Positions 17,674 to 27,441 are shown, counted from the first letter of the stretch. The stretch: 64,000 nucleotides of DNA from Pseudomonadota bacterium (GCA_023391335.1 JAEWBG010000092.1:1-64000); one strand, 5' to 3'. Program-made: numbers and translations. The notes: generated from the sequence alone by a model not told the origin.

Positions 17674-18027
17674 TTAGGGCAGCCGGATCAAAAACTGAGC
17701 GAGCGTACCGATCGCCGACATCACAAATGCCGCGCCAAGCGCCCAACCGAAGCTGTCGATCTTCAAGTGATCGGTCAGTTTGTCCGTGAGCATCAGCAGC
17801 AACGCGTTGATGATCCATCGCGTGATGAACGCCAACAGCCACGCGATTCCGAGCGTTGCCACCGTGAAGACGGCGAACATGACCCATCCCAGAATGAAGT
17901 TCAGTAGCCCGAAGATGGCAGCTACGATGAACGCGCTCTGCGTATCTTTGATGCGAAAGCCCGGAAGGATTTTGCTGGTCACCCAGACGGCGAGCGACAG
18001 AATCAGCCACGAAATGATCAGACGCAT
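17674..18027 (-). CDS. Phage-holin-family / YvlD-like small membrane protein
   Basis: Product of 117 residues with four hydrophobic segments (LIISWLILSLAVWVTSKIL, AFIVAAIFGLLNFILGWVMF, VATLGIAWLLAFITRWIINALLLM and a C-terminal one). The pattern, including the motif ILPGFRIKD and GLLNFILG, matches small membrane proteins labelled phage holin family 4 / YvlD in many bacteria, which are not phage genes. The ATG is preceded by AAGGAAGG. It lies 15 bases downstream of the exported protein gene and may be in the same transcript. Confidence 0.82.
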   Translation of the reverse strand: MRLIISWLILSLAVWVTSKILPGFRIKDTQSAFIVAAIFGLLNFILGWVMFAVFTVATLGIAWLLAFITRWIINALLLMLTDKLTDHLKIDSFGWALGAAFVMSAIGTLAQFLIRLP

Positions 18028-18042
18028 AGTCCTTCCTTTTTC

Positions 18043-19218
18043 TTAGAAGTGAAGCTTCGGTCCGTTGCCCGCCTTGCTCTCGGAGGCATAGACCGATCCA
18101 GAGACCGCACCCAGCGGGCGTATCAGCAAACCCTTCGTCGTGCCATCGAAAAGTCTCTGCATCACCGGCCGCGGGATCGTGAAGAACGTCTTATCGCCAG
18201 GTTTGGATCCTAGCTCATAGTCGATGATCATCTGAGTATTGAACACGTCTTCGTATTTCGCGCCGCGGGTCAGATTGTTGTAGGTCACGCTGTTCTGATC
18301 CCATTGCGGATCGCCGCCCAAGATCTCGATCACGTGGATCTTGCCGAACTCTTCACCGAAGTCCTGACCCATCGCCTGAATGTACTTGCCGCCGATCGCA
18401 AGATTGTGCGTCGTGAGTTCGAGCAAACCAGGTCCTTGCGCCCGCGTTCCACGAAATTTGTCGAGGTCCCAACGCAACACGATCCACTGGTTGCCATCCA
18501 CCGTCAGCACCGGCGCGCTGCCATCCTGGCCATCGATATGCCAGTCATTGAAGTTCACGTCCGGAAAATCCAAGTTGATCACGCTGTCGTGAGTAGCAGC
18601 GAGATGGTTCTGAAATGTGGCCGGATCGGGCACTGCTGGGTGATAGACAAGCGGCTCGCCCACGTCCTTAACTGACCCGCGCTTTACGACGTCCGCACGG
18701 TAGTAGTCGAGATCGACGGCATAGCGATCCAAACCCCAATCGGTTGCGCAGAACTGCACGAATACAGTGTCCCCGGGCTTCGCGTCGAGGTCCTGAGTCG
18801 TCATACTGATCGTGTGCCACTCGTTCGGCTGCGCGATATCGAACTCGCGCAGATGCTGATGATAGTTCGTCGTGCGCTGGGTATTGATCATGAAGTTCAC
18901 GCGACGCGGTCCGACGCTGCCACGCACCTTCGCTTCAACTCGCAACTCATAGTCGGGACGAGCCAAGCGCTTCATGTCCAGAGACTTCGTGACATCGCGT
19001 TTGATGCACGTCCACCAGACGCCGTACTTGTCGTGCGTTGCATCGATATCCATTCGGCCATAGCCATCGCGTGCCTCCATCTGCAATTTTGCATTGCCGT
19101 CACCGGTGATCGGCATCCAACCCTCGATCTGCGGTTTATCGAACGAGTCGAGAAATTGTGCGTTGGATAGCGATGCGCTCAGCGAGAAAGCAAGAATGGC
19201 GACGGAACGGATTAGCAT
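18043..19218 (-). CDS. Exported protein with carbohydrate-binding-like domain
   Basis: Product of 391 residues from the ATG at 19218. A signal peptide (MLIRSVAILAFSLSASLSNA) precedes QFLDSFDKPQIEGWMPITGDGNAKL, the start of a jelly-roll-like region typical of carbohydrate-binding modules (FMINTQRTTNYHQHLREFD, VFVQFCATDWGLDRYAVDLDYYRADVV). The second half has further beta-rich text (ITVRW-like strands, LTTHNLAIGGKYIQAMG). No catalytic motif is visible. Presumably it acts outside the cytoplasm on polysaccharide or glycan. Family not firmly recognised. A GH10 xylanase gene is about 3.4 kb away, which is compatible with, but does not prove, a role in plant-polymer use. Confidence 0.65.
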   Translation of the reverse strand: MLIRSVAILAFSLSASLSNAQFLDSFDKPQIEGWMPITGDGNAKLQMEARDGYGRMDIDATHDKYGVWWTCIKRDVTKSLDMKRLARPDYELRVEAKVRGSVGPRRVNFMINTQRTTNYHQHLREFDIAQPNEWHTISMTTQDLDAKPGDTVFVQFCATDWGLDRYAVDLDYYRADVVKRGSVKDVGEPLVYHPAVPDPATFQNHLAATHDSVINLDFPDVNFNDWHIDGQDGSAPVLTVDGNQWIVLRWDLDKFRGTRAQGPGLLELTTHNLAIGGKYIQAMGQDFGEEFGKIHVIEILGGDPQWDQNSVTYNNLTRGAKYEDVFNTQMIIDYELGSKPGDKTFFTIPRPVMQRLFDGTTKGLLIRPLGAVSGSVYASESKAGNGPKLHF

Positions 19219-19295
19219 GCGACAGCCCCAAAAGGATCGATGACCACCGGAGCATACCAAACGGCGCGGCCTCGGCTGGATGCCTATCGCAATCC

Positions 19296-21365
19296 CTACT
19301 GCTTCGGAGGATTCAGACGATTGACTTCGGTTGCGATGGCTGATGCAAGCTCCTCGATCGTATTGGACTTATAGACGAGCTGATCGATATGCAGCTCCTC
19401 GGCCATCTGCCGATCTTCGGCCTTGATGTAGCCCGAAGTCATGATGATTGGGGTATTGCTACGAATCTCCCGCACCCGCTTCGCCAACTGAGTGCCGGAC
19501 ATTTGTGGCATAGCGATGTCGGTGATGACCACATCGATATCATCTGGATGAGCAGCGAACGCATCGAGCGCTGCGACCGGGTTGGTGAATCCGACGAATC
19601 GGTAGCCCAGCTTGGTCAGCGCGATTTCCATGAGTTCCACCAAGCCTTCTTCGTCATCGACGTACATCAAGTGCTCGCCATGGCCTGTGGGTATCGAGGA
19701 GGTGCGCGCGGGCTCTTCACTCGACTCCTCTGCAGGCAGATAGACGTGAACCGCAGTTCCACGTGCGCGGGAACTCTTGAGATCGATGAAGCCCTGATGG
19801 CTTTCCACGATACCGTGAACCACCGACAACCCCAGCCCAGTGCCCTCGCCCGGACTGCGAGTCGTGAAGAACGGCTCGAACGCGCGCTTGGCCGTCGCTG
19901 CATCCATACCAGCGCCATGATCGATCACTCCAAGACGCAAGTACCTCCTCTTCGACAATGTTTCCTGCGCTTGTTGCGGCAAGTTGTCCGCTGTCACCGC
20001 ATCCAATTTCACTTCGATTGGCGCATTCGAATCAACCGAAGCATGCGCGGCGTTCGTGACAAGGTTGATCAAGATTTGATGAAACTGTGTAGCGTCCGCT
20101 TTGATGCTCGGTGCGTCTGCGGCGAATGCCGTCACAATCTGAATATTCGATGGCAGCGTCGAGCGCAGCAAGTTCAGGGCCTCCTCGGCTACAACTCTGG
20201 GATCGAAGACGCGATAGCTCGGCGCCGTCCCGCGACTGAACGTGAGAATCTGCCGCACCAACTCCACCGCCCTTCGAGAAGCCTTCGCAATCTCCAATGC
20301 GCGCTTGCGCAGCGGCGAGTCCTCCGGAATGCCTTCGATCAGAAGCGCAGTGTTCCCGCCGATGGCAGCGAGGATGTTGTTGAAGTCGTGCGCGATGCCG
20401 CCCGCGAGCGTACCCAGGGCCTGCATGCGCTGCGCCTGATTGAGCTTCTGATGCAATTGGGCGCGGTCGCGTTCGGCAGCGATACGCGGCGTCAAATCAT
20501 GAACGGCGCCGACAAAGTACGTACATCGATCTTCCTGATCGAAGATCGGTACGATCGTGATCTCGCCATGCTTTTCCCCCGTTCTTGCCTTGATCGCCTC
20601 CTCCCAACGCTGCGCCGTTCGCGTCTTAGCGGCGCGCGAGTAGAGAGAGAATATTTCGGCCTGTCGATCAGGCGGCAATACATCGCGGAGCAGCTTTCCC
20701 TCAAGCTCGCGGGAAGGCACAGCAAACAACTTCGTAAAAGCTTGGTTGACGGAAATGAAACGGTATTCGCCTGCCTCGTCCACTTGAACGAAGAAGATTG
20801 CGTCTTCGATGTTCTCCAGAATGACCGAACGAAGGTGTTCGCTGCGGCGTGCGTGGTCGTTGGCAATGGTCACGTGCACGAGGCACATGAACGTCTCGAG
20901 TTGATCGCATTCTTGCGGATGGAGCTCTCGCGTCTCCTTGCAGAACACTTCGAACGCGCCGATCGCGGTTCCGTCCGGCTTACACAGCAATCTTCGCCAG
21001 CACGCATGCAGTCCACCCGGATACGCGGTCGAATCCAGCACACCGACCAACCTGCGATACGCGTCACGGAGGGAATTTACATTGAGATCCGTTGAACTCG
21101 GCTGCTTCTCCCCCGAGCCTCGCAAGCGGGCCTCAAGCAGTGCTGGAGGCAGACTCGGTGCAGCAACATAGCGCAATTCGCCCAACGCATCCCCGACCAG
21201 CACTGCACAAACCACATCCGGACACTGCGCTTCCGCCAACGCGATGATCCGCTCCAGGATTTCGCGAAGAGGACGCTCGGAGGCAATCGACTCGAGTACA
21301 GTACGCTGCGACGCGACAAGATCGTTGCCGCCAGCCGATGTTGGCGTTGGTGTTTCGGGAGACAT
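19296..21365 (-). CDS. Hybrid sensor histidine kinase (GAF-like, PAS, HisKA, HATPase, receiver)
   Basis: Product of 689 residues with no membrane segment, so probably a cytoplasmic sensor. Domain order: GAF-like region (about 10-180), PAS (about 185-310, with FISVNQAFTKLF), HisKA with phospho-His in AHDFNN, HATPase_c with NLVTNAAHA (N box), DHGAGMD (G1) and GEGTGLGLSVV (G2), then a C-terminal receiver domain with the acceptor Asp in VVITDIAMP and Lys in YKSN. This is the layout of kinases that phosphorylate an attached receiver and often pass the signal to a separate partner. No cognate DNA-binding regulator is adjacent, so target genes are unknown. Confidence 0.9.
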   Translation of the reverse strand: MSPETPTPTSAGGNDLVASQRTVLESIASERPLREILERIIALAEAQCPDVVCAVLVGDALGELRYVAAPSLPPALLEARLRGSGEKQPSSTDLNVNSLRDAYRRLVGVLDSTAYPGGLHACWRRLLCKPDGTAIGAFEVFCKETRELHPQECDQLETFMCLVHVTIANDHARRSEHLRSVILENIEDAIFFVQVDEAGEYRFISVNQAFTKLFAVPSRELEGKLLRDVLPPDRQAEIFSLYSRAAKTRTAQRWEEAIKARTGEKHGEITIVPIFDQEDRCTYFVGAVHDLTPRIAAERDRAQLHQKLNQAQRMQALGTLAGGIAHDFNNILAAIGGNTALLIEGIPEDSPLRKRALEIAKASRRAVELVRQILTFSRGTAPSYRVFDPRVVAEEALNLLRSTLPSNIQIVTAFAADAPSIKADATQFHQILINLVTNAAHASVDSNAPIEVKLDAVTADNLPQQAQETLSKRRYLRLGVIDHGAGMDAATAKRAFEPFFTTRSPGEGTGLGLSVVHGIVESHQGFIDLKSSRARGTAVHVYLPAEESSEEPARTSSIPTGHGEHLMYVDDEEGLVELMEIALTKLGYRFVGFTNPVAALDAFAAHPDDIDVVITDIAMPQMSGTQLAKRVREIRSNTPIIMTSGYIKAEDRQMAEELHIDQLVYKSNTIEELASAIATEVNRLNPPKQ

Positions 21366-21589
21366 GATTCACCGGACAGCGGCCGCGCTGCGGTAACGTG
21401 CCGTAACGTTCTTCTGCGCTGTTTGCGCCCAAGAGTTATCTCAGAATCCATTGTAGCCGCAACTGAGAAGGGCCCTTTCGATCAACTTGGTTCCATACAT
21501 CCGGCGTCGCATGCATCGTCCGACAATCGACCAAGCACTGCAGCAAAGAATGGAAAAGAACATCGATCGCACAACGAGAGTGACGAGCT

Positions 21590-22357
21590 ATGACCTGGGA
21601 TCCACGGCAATATCTTCGATTCAGCAACGCGCGCACGCGTCCGGCAATCGATCTACTCAACCGAATTGAAACTACCGTTCCTCGCGTGGTTTACGACCTC
21701 GGCTGCGGAGCCGGCAACATCACCCAGCTGCTTAGAGAGCGATGGGCGAACGCCCGCATCATCGGTATCGACGATTCGCAGGAAATGCTGGCGCAAGCTG
21801 CGAAGCGTTCGAATGCGATCGAGTGGTCGCTGCAGAGCGTGGCGGACTGGAATCCCACGGATCCTGCAGACGTCATTTTCTCGAACGCGGCTTTGCATTG
21901 GTTGCCGAACCACTCCGCTCTCTTGCCGCGCTTGGCGCGCGCCTTGAATCCGAATGGAACGCTGGCTGTACAAATGCCGCGCAACTTCGCGGCGCCGTCG
22001 CACACTGCGATCACCGAGACCGTGCTCGACGGTCCGTGGCGCGAGCGACTCGAACCGTTGATCAAGCCCTCACCCGTCGAGAAGCCCGAGGATTACTTCA
22101 GCTATTTGCAGGAGCAAGCCGCGACCATCGACATTTGGGAAACCGAATACCTCCACGTGCTGGAAGGCGACGATCCGGTCAAAGAATGGACCAAAGGCAC
22201 GTGGCTCAAGCGATTCTTGGATGCCCTCGAAGAACCGGAGCGCTCAGAGTTCGAGCGCAACTATGCACAGCGTGTGAAGCGGGCATACCCAGCGAGAACG
22301 GACGGGCGAACGCTGTTTCCGTTTCGACGGTTGTTCATTGTATTTAGAAAGAAATGA
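21590..22357 (+). CDS. tam: Trans-aconitate 2-methyltransferase
   Basis: SAM-dependent methyltransferase of 255 residues that methylates trans-aconitate, a spontaneous isomer of a citric-acid-cycle intermediate that inhibits aconitase. Motif I is VYDLGCGAGN (about 34-43), acidic end of strand two is IGIDDS, and the family-specific text FSNAALHWLPNH, LNPNGTLAVQMPRN and YFSYLQEQAATIDIWETEYLHVL is clear. It starts with MTWDPRQYLRFSNARTRPAIDLL, the conserved Tam N-terminus. Single gene, transcribed away from the sensor kinase gene. Confidence 0.92.
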   Translation: MTWDPRQYLRFSNARTRPAIDLLNRIETTVPRVVYDLGCGAGNITQLLRERWANARIIGIDDSQEMLAQAAKRSNAIEWSLQSVADWNPTDPADVIFSNAALHWLPNHSALLPRLARALNPNGTLAVQMPRNFAAPSHTAITETVLDGPWRERLEPLIKPSPVEKPEDYFSYLQEQAATIDIWETEYLHVLEGDDPVKEWTKGTWLKRFLDALEEPERSEFERNYAQRVKRAYPARTDGRTLFPFRRLFIVFRKK

Positions 22358-22582
22358 GCGACGGTGCTTGAAGCGTGCGACCAATGCCAACGCACACACT
22401 CCGACCTCACGGGGCTGGTCGCCTCTACAAATCAATCCTATTCGGTCAACGGCGAACCTGCACTGCGCCGACGTCGACACGCGTCATTGATTGATTTGCC
22501 GCCGCAAAGCAACTACAAAGGCGAACACCGTCCACTGAACGGAAAGTCTGTCGCTTTGATGGCGTAATTGGGAGTACACAGG

Positions 22583-23785
22583 ATGTTCAATGATTCGCGC
22601 AGTGTAGTTATAGGTTTGGCCCTGGCGTGGGGACTTGCAGCGTGTGGCGGAGGTGGCCACGAAGACGCTTCCTCACCTGCTTCTACTTCCGGCACGCCTA
22701 AGCCTCCGGTCGAAGCGCCGGCCCCGCAACTTCCGGATCCTTCCGCAGCTCCGGCACTCAAGACCGAGTTCGCTGCCTATTTCAAAATCGGAGCCGCAGC
22801 GGAGATCTGGCAGATCGACCCCGCAACGAACGCCGCCGATGTGGCGTTGCTCAAGAAACACTTCAGCAGCGTAACAGCTGCGAACGTGATGAAGGCGGAT
22901 ACGATCGGGACAGAGGAAGGCAAGTACAACTTTGAGCCTGCGGACCGCCTCATCGCATTCGCCGAGGCCAACGGCATTGCTGTTCGCGGACACACGCTAG
23001 TCTGGGAAACCACGTCGCCGGATTGGTTCTTCGCCGGCGATCGCTCAGACCCGACTGCGTATCGCGAAGTGGTGCGAAATCGACTGAAGACGTATGTCTC
23101 CGATGTCGTAACTCACTTCAAGGGCAAGATCTACGCGTGGGACGTAGTCAACGAAGCTGTCGGCGAAACGGTGGATTCGCCTTACCGAACAGATACGAGA
23201 TGGTACGAAGCGTACAGCGTTGCCGGTATGGCCGGCGAAGACTACATCGAAGATGCATTCCGTGCCGCAAAAGCAGCCGATCCCGATGCGAAACTCTTCT
23301 TGAATGACTTCAACACCGAAACTCCGGTCAAGCGCCAAAATCTGCTGAAGGTTCTGCAAGATCTAATCGATAAAGGCATACCGATCGACGGAGTGGGCCA
23401 TCAACTCCACAGCTACATCTACGTTCAACCGAGCGCAGTTGACACCACACTGACGGCGGTTGAACAACTAGATTCCACTTTGATCAATGAGATCACCGAA
23501 CTGGATCTCACGATCTATACGGATCCGACATCGGATTACGGTCTCCAGGGACCGCCCGTCTCGATTTTGTCTCAGCAAGCGCAAGCATATCGATCGCTCT
23601 TCGGCGTCTTCCGGGCACATGACGCGAGCATTGATTCGGTTACCACGTGGGGCATCTCGGATGCTGAAACATGGCTCAACTACTGGCGCACGAATCGAAC
23701 GGATCGACCATTGCTGTTCGATCGAGACGGCAACCCCAAGTGGGCCTTTTGGGCAATCGTAGAACCGGCACTCCAGCTGCCGTAG
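22583..23785 (+). CDS. GH10 endo-1,4-beta-xylanase, lipoprotein
   Basis: Product of 400 residues starting at the ATG at 22583 behind GGGAG; an earlier TTG frame start is less likely. The lipobox GLAAC gives an acylated Cys, followed by a Gly/Ser/Pro linker, so the enzyme is probably anchored to the outer membrane. Catalytic residues of glycoside hydrolase family 10 are present: acid/base Glu191 in WDVVNEA and nucleophile Glu306 in ITELDL. Supporting motifs: VRGHTLVW, HFKGKIYAWDV, LFLNDFNTE, GVGHQLHSY, WGISDAETWL. It cleaves internal xylan bonds. No transporter or other hemicellulase lies next to it. Confidence 0.92.
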   Translation: MFNDSRSVVIGLALAWGLAACGGGGHEDASSPASTSGTPKPPVEAPAPQLPDPSAAPALKTEFAAYFKIGAAAEIWQIDPATNAADVALLKKHFSSVTAANVMKADTIGTEEGKYNFEPADRLIAFAEANGIAVRGHTLVWETTSPDWFFAGDRSDPTAYREVVRNRLKTYVSDVVTHFKGKIYAWDVVNEAVGETVDSPYRTDTRWYEAYSVAGMAGEDYIEDAFRAAKAADPDAKLFLNDFNTETPVKRQNLLKVLQDLIDKGIPIDGVGHQLHSYIYVQPSAVDTTLTAVEQLDSTLINEITELDLTIYTDPTSDYGLQGPPVSILSQQAQAYRSLFGVFRAHDASIDSVTTWGISDAETWLNYWRTNRTDRPLLFDRDGNPKWAFWAIVEPALQLP

Positions 23786-23897
23786 CAACAACCTAGCCCA
23801 AAACTCCTGTGGCCGCACAATCGGCAAATGGACTTCGTTCGGCCACACGATCGAGTAGTCACGTAAGTCGACCAAAGCTCGCCTTCTCCGTCGCCGC

Positions 23898-24047
23898 TTA
23901 CAAAGAGGTTTTGCGATGGGTTCTAAGCTTCATCGCACCCAGCCGCGCCAAGATCTGCAACAGCTCTTCTGGGCTGATGTAGAAGTGTTCGCACACTCGC
24001 CCCACACCATCGCGGTAGGAACATTGCGCCGCTCCCAAGGAACGCAA
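23898..24047 (-). CDS. Possible small protein or gene remnant (49 codons)
   Basis: In the 1 kb gap after the xylanase gene the minus strand reads, from TTG at 24047, a 49-codon frame containing CSYRDGVGRVCEHFYISPEE and LLQILARLGAMKLRT before TAA at 23898. The text looks protein-like (paired Cys, helix-like C-terminal half) but has no ribosome site and begins inside a dispersed repeat. It may be the tail of a gene truncated by the repeat. Low confidence. Confidence 0.25.
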   Translation of the reverse strand: MRSLGAAQCSYRDGVGRVCEHFYISPEELLQILARLGAMKLRTHRKTSL

Positions 24048-24107
24048 AGAAGAATGTGATGACGTGATGGGTGATGAAGCGAAGCGCTTCGCGCGGGATT
24101 CAGATTA
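24038..24107 (+). repeat. Dispersed intergenic repeat, copy D
   Basis: Contains GGAACGCAAAGAAGAATGTG, then GTGATGAAGCGAAGCGCTTC and GCGCGGGATT. This is a diverged copy of the element seen at 7718, 14414 and 16515. Confidence 0.6.
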
Positions 24108-24110
24108 ACT

Positions 24111-24440
24111 TTCTGGCCTGCTGACGAACGTCAGCTTCCCTGCCGCGCTCTTCTTCTCCGCGCGGCTACCTTGCCGACGGCTTGCCTGCGCGAGAGCGCT
24201 TGCTTCTTCGCGGTTGTCAGTTGTCCGTTGACAGTTGACGGTAAGAAGCCACGTCACCTGATTTTCGCTTCGCATTTCGCAGCTACCTTCTGATCTGCAG
24301 CCTTCTGATCTGCAACACGCGATGCGTTCTGGCCTGCTGACGACCGTCAGCTCCCCTGCCGCGCTCTTCCGCTCCGCGCGGCTACCTTGCCGACGGCTTG
24401 CCTGCGCGATAGCGCTTGCTCCTTTTCTCGGTTGGCAGTT
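24111..24440. repeat. Two direct copies of a 110-base repeat
   Basis: A stretch beginning TTCTGGCCTGCTGACG occurs at 24111-24222 and again at 24327-24438, with only scattered mismatches, and both continue through CTACCTTGCCGACGGCTTGC and a CGGTTG-CAGTTG tail. Between them lies a tandem CCTTCTGATCTGCA. Both copies can be read as a short Ala/Ser-rich peptide on the minus strand, but there is no start or ribosome site. The rest of the 23786-24787 gap holds no gene I can support. Confidence 0.7.
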
Positions 24441-24787
24441 GAGGGTTGGCAGTTGGCAGTCAAGCACCCTTACCTCCCGCTCTCGCTCCCCATTCGCCAA
24501 TCTGCCGTTTCCCCTCAACTCTCGACCGCCAACTCTTCCTCACACCTCACCACCATCATGTAGTCGATTCACCGAGACAGAGTCCTTCACTTCGGGCCAC
24601 CTCACAACAATGCCACCAATGGATTTGCCGCAAACCGAAAACGGTCAACCGGTAACGGTAGTCGCTTCGCCATTTGTGATTGTGATCACTTCGCCTGCGC
24701 CGCAAGCGGATTATGTTTCGCTACGAACACGACGCTGCGGACGCGGAAGTCACGCAGCCTTCGCCGATCGAACCAAAGAGAATGTAG

Positions 24788-25861
24788 ATGCGGTCTATCA
24801 AGACCTTCGCGCGAGTGCGAGTGCTTGCCATTGCGACGTCATTTGCTGGGCTCCTGCTCGGCACGGGCACGGCTGAATCGAGCGACTACCTGTCGCGTTC
24901 GGAAGTGCAGACCTTCATCGAATCCATGAGCGCCGAGCATGGGTTGGATCCCGCCGAGATCGAGCGCGTACTCGGCGATGCGCGATACCAGCCGACCGTC
25001 GTCCGCTTGATCGGTCCCGCACCGACCAGCCCTTCGCAAGGTCCTCGCTCGTACCCGGCCTATCGAAAGAAGTTTTTAACGAAGCATCGCATCGCCGCGG
25101 GCGTGCGCTATTGGGATCTGCACGAGCGCGACTTGCGCCGTGCGCAAGCTCAGTACGGCGTGCCGGCGGAAGTCATCCTGGGAATTCTGGGCGTGGAAAC
25201 TGCGTTCGGCCGAAACACCGGCTCATTCCGAGTTGTGGATGTGTTGGCGACGATCGCGTTCGACGGCCCGCGGCGGCAGGACTACTTCCGCGACGAGCTC
25301 AAAGAGTTGCTGCTTCTCGCACACGAGCGCGGCATGGATCCCTTGAGTCTCAAAGGGTCCTATGCCGGAGCGGTCGGCTTACCGCAGTTCATGCCATCGA
25401 GCTACCGCAAACTCGCCGTCGATTTCGATGAAGATGGCGTCATCGACCTGAATGGCAGCCCGGCCGACGCGATCGGCAGCGTCGCAAGCTATTTGCAGTC
25501 ATACGGTTGGACACCGGATGAAACGCCGCGAGTGATCGTGCGCCTGCCGGCAGGCAAACAATCCGAGCTCGTTAGCGGACTGGATCGAGTATATGAGGTA
25601 CCTGAACTCAAGGAGCAGGGCGTGAAGTTCACCAGCTCGCGGCTGCCCAAGGGACTCTGCTCGGTAGTGGAGTTGCCCACGCCAGGAAAACCCTCGAAGT
25701 ACGTGGCGGGGTTCGGCAACTTCGAAGCCATCACCCGATATAACCGCTCGACTTTCTACGCCACGGCGGTCCTGGACCTCGCCGATGCAATTCACTCAGC
25801 GCGTCGGCACCAAATCGCCGCGCGAGCCGAGGCGAACGCTTCAGCGACAGAACAAATGTAG
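24788..25861 (+). CDS. mltB: Lytic murein transglycosylase B
   Basis: Product of 357 residues that would cleave peptidoglycan glycan strands with formation of 1,6-anhydromuramic ends. The N-terminal signal (VLAIATSFAGLLLGTGTAESS) has no lipobox Cys, so it is a soluble periplasmic form, unlike E. coli MltB. Catalytic Glu137 is in GILGVETAFGRNTG. Further MltB family text: YRKKFLTKHRI, GVRYWDLHE, ATIAFDGPRRQDYFRDEL, SYAGAVGLPQFMPSSYR and DFDEDGVIDL. An M23 endopeptidase gene follows on the same strand. Confidence 0.92.
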   Translation: MRSIKTFARVRVLAIATSFAGLLLGTGTAESSDYLSRSEVQTFIESMSAEHGLDPAEIERVLGDARYQPTVVRLIGPAPTSPSQGPRSYPAYRKKFLTKHRIAAGVRYWDLHERDLRRAQAQYGVPAEVILGILGVETAFGRNTGSFRVVDVLATIAFDGPRRQDYFRDELKELLLLAHERGMDPLSLKGSYAGAVGLPQFMPSSYRKLAVDFDEDGVIDLNGSPADAIGSVASYLQSYGWTPDETPRVIVRLPAGKQSELVSGLDRVYEVPELKEQGVKFTSSRLPKGLCSVVELPTPGKPSKYVAGFGNFEAITRYNRSTFYATAVLDLADAIHSARRHQIAARAEANASATEQM

Positions 25862-26034
25862 TACTCGAGCGCTATCCGCGACGCATTCCAGCGTGCGGAT
25901 GATGTGAGCAATGCGTCCGCATCAAGTACAATTCGCGCTCTCGAAGCCGCCCGGTTAGGCGCGCTTCAATCCGCCAACACCCGCAACGCGCACGTCGCTG
26001 AACGTGCCCTTCCGAGATTTTTGGAGTCGAATCG

Positions 26035-27411
26035 ATGCGAACGTTTTTCGTGCTGGTTTTGCTACTCGTGCTTGGCGCGGGTGGAGCTTGGTACTACGCG
26101 GGCAAGAGGCCCGGACCTGTCATCGAGATTGTGCAGCCCACCAAAGGCGTGGGTCAGTCAGGCGAAGCGATCGTCGATGTGCTCGTACCGGCCGAAAAAC
26201 TCCAGCGGCTCGAAATGTCCCTCGAGCAGGGCGATCGCAAGACGGTCCTGTTCGATCTCTCCACCCCCACTACCAGCGCACAACTGGCGCATCTTCCGGA
26301 TCGGGTTCGAGTAACACGACCGATCGGCAAGCACGAGTTGCCGGATCTGCAAGAAGGCAAGGCGCGGCTGATCGTGAGTGCAACGCGTCCGGTGCTCTTC
26401 GGCTTCCGCTCGGTATCGTCGACGGCATCGAAGGATTTCGAGGTCCACCTCATTCCGCCGCAGATCTCGGTGCTCTCGCAATTCCATTTCATCAACCAAG
26501 GCGGTTCGGAAATGGTTGTCTACCGCACGTCTGAAGGCGCGCAGTCCGGCGTGCGAGTCGGCCAGTACGAATACCCAGGTTTTCCTGCATCGGGCGCCGG
26601 CATCGCCAATGCCACACCGGACATGCGAGTGGCCTTCTTCGCGCTGCTTTGGAATCAGGACACATCATCCCCGATCAGCATTTTCTCGCGCGACGACTAC
26701 GGCAACGAAAGCCACGCGAGCTTCGACTATCGCGTGATACCGAAGTCCTTCCGCAAGAGCCGCATCCCGATCGATGACCGCTTCCTTGCGAAGGTCGTGC
26801 CGGCCATTTTGCAGAACACGCCGAACTTCAATGTGCCCAACCCGTCGGACTTGGTCGATTCCTTCCTGCACATCAATCGTGAACTGCGCCAGCAGAACGG
26901 GGCCACGATCGCCGAAATGTCCAAGCACACGGCACCGCAAATTCTTTGGCAGGGAGCTTTCAAGCAGTTGGCAAACACGGCGGTCGAAGCAGGCTTTGCG
27001 GATCAGCGCACGTACGTTTATCAAGGCAAGGAGATCGATCAGCAGGTTCACTTGGGATTCGATCTAGCCTCATACGCCAACACGCCCGTGCATGCCGCCA
27101 ATCGCGGACGAGTCGTTCACGCTGCTTATCTGGGCATCTATGGCAACTGCGTGATTCTCGATCACGGAATGGGATTGCAGTCGCTCTATGCGCATCTCTC
27201 GTCGATCGAGGTCAAGGTCGGCGAAGAAGTGCAGTCGGGCCAAGAGCTCGGACGCAGCGGCTCAACAGGCATGGCCGGCGGCGATCATTTGCACTTCACC
27301 ATGCTGCTCAACGGCAACGCAATTACGCCAATCGATTGGTGGAGCGCGCAGTGGGTGAACGATCGCATTACGCGTAAGTTGCGAGAAGCCGGCGGCGGCA
27401 CGACGAAATAA
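26035..27411 (+). CDS. Membrane-anchored M23 (LytM-type) peptidase
   Basis: Product of 458 residues, ATG at 26035 behind TTGGAG. One N-terminal anchor (FFVLVLLLVLGAGGAWYY), then a beta-rich periplasmic region to about residue 330. The C-terminal LytM domain carries the metal ligands His339 and Asp343 (HLGFD) and His418/His420 (DHLHF), so it should be an active peptidoglycan endopeptidase rather than a degenerate regulator. Neighbouring mltB supports a role in cell-wall turnover. A strong terminator follows the stop codon. Confidence 0.9.
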   Translation: MRTFFVLVLLLVLGAGGAWYYAGKRPGPVIEIVQPTKGVGQSGEAIVDVLVPAEKLQRLEMSLEQGDRKTVLFDLSTPTTSAQLAHLPDRVRVTRPIGKHELPDLQEGKARLIVSATRPVLFGFRSVSSTASKDFEVHLIPPQISVLSQFHFINQGGSEMVVYRTSEGAQSGVRVGQYEYPGFPASGAGIANATPDMRVAFFALLWNQDTSSPISIFSRDDYGNESHASFDYRVIPKSFRKSRIPIDDRFLAKVVPAILQNTPNFNVPNPSDLVDSFLHINRELRQQNGATIAEMSKHTAPQILWQGAFKQLANTAVEAGFADQRTYVYQGKEIDQQVHLGFDLASYANTPVHAANRGRVVHAAYLGIYGNCVILDHGMGLQSLYAHLSSIEVKVGEEVQSGQELGRSGSTGMAGGDHLHFTMLLNGNAITPIDWWSAQWVNDRITRKLREAGGGTTK

Positions 27412-27441
27412 CAAGCCGAAAACTCCAAAGCTAAAAAAGCA

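Noticed and set aside
17674..18027. Prophage remnant suggested by the phage-holin label
   Set aside because: This small membrane family is widespread in bacteria outside phages, and no other phage gene is nearby.
19389..21095. Long open frame (568 codons) on the plus strand opposite the hybrid kinase gene
   Set aside because: It is arginine- and histidine-rich without any domain, and lies wholly antisense to a clearly conserved kinase. GC-rich codon bias easily gives such shadows.
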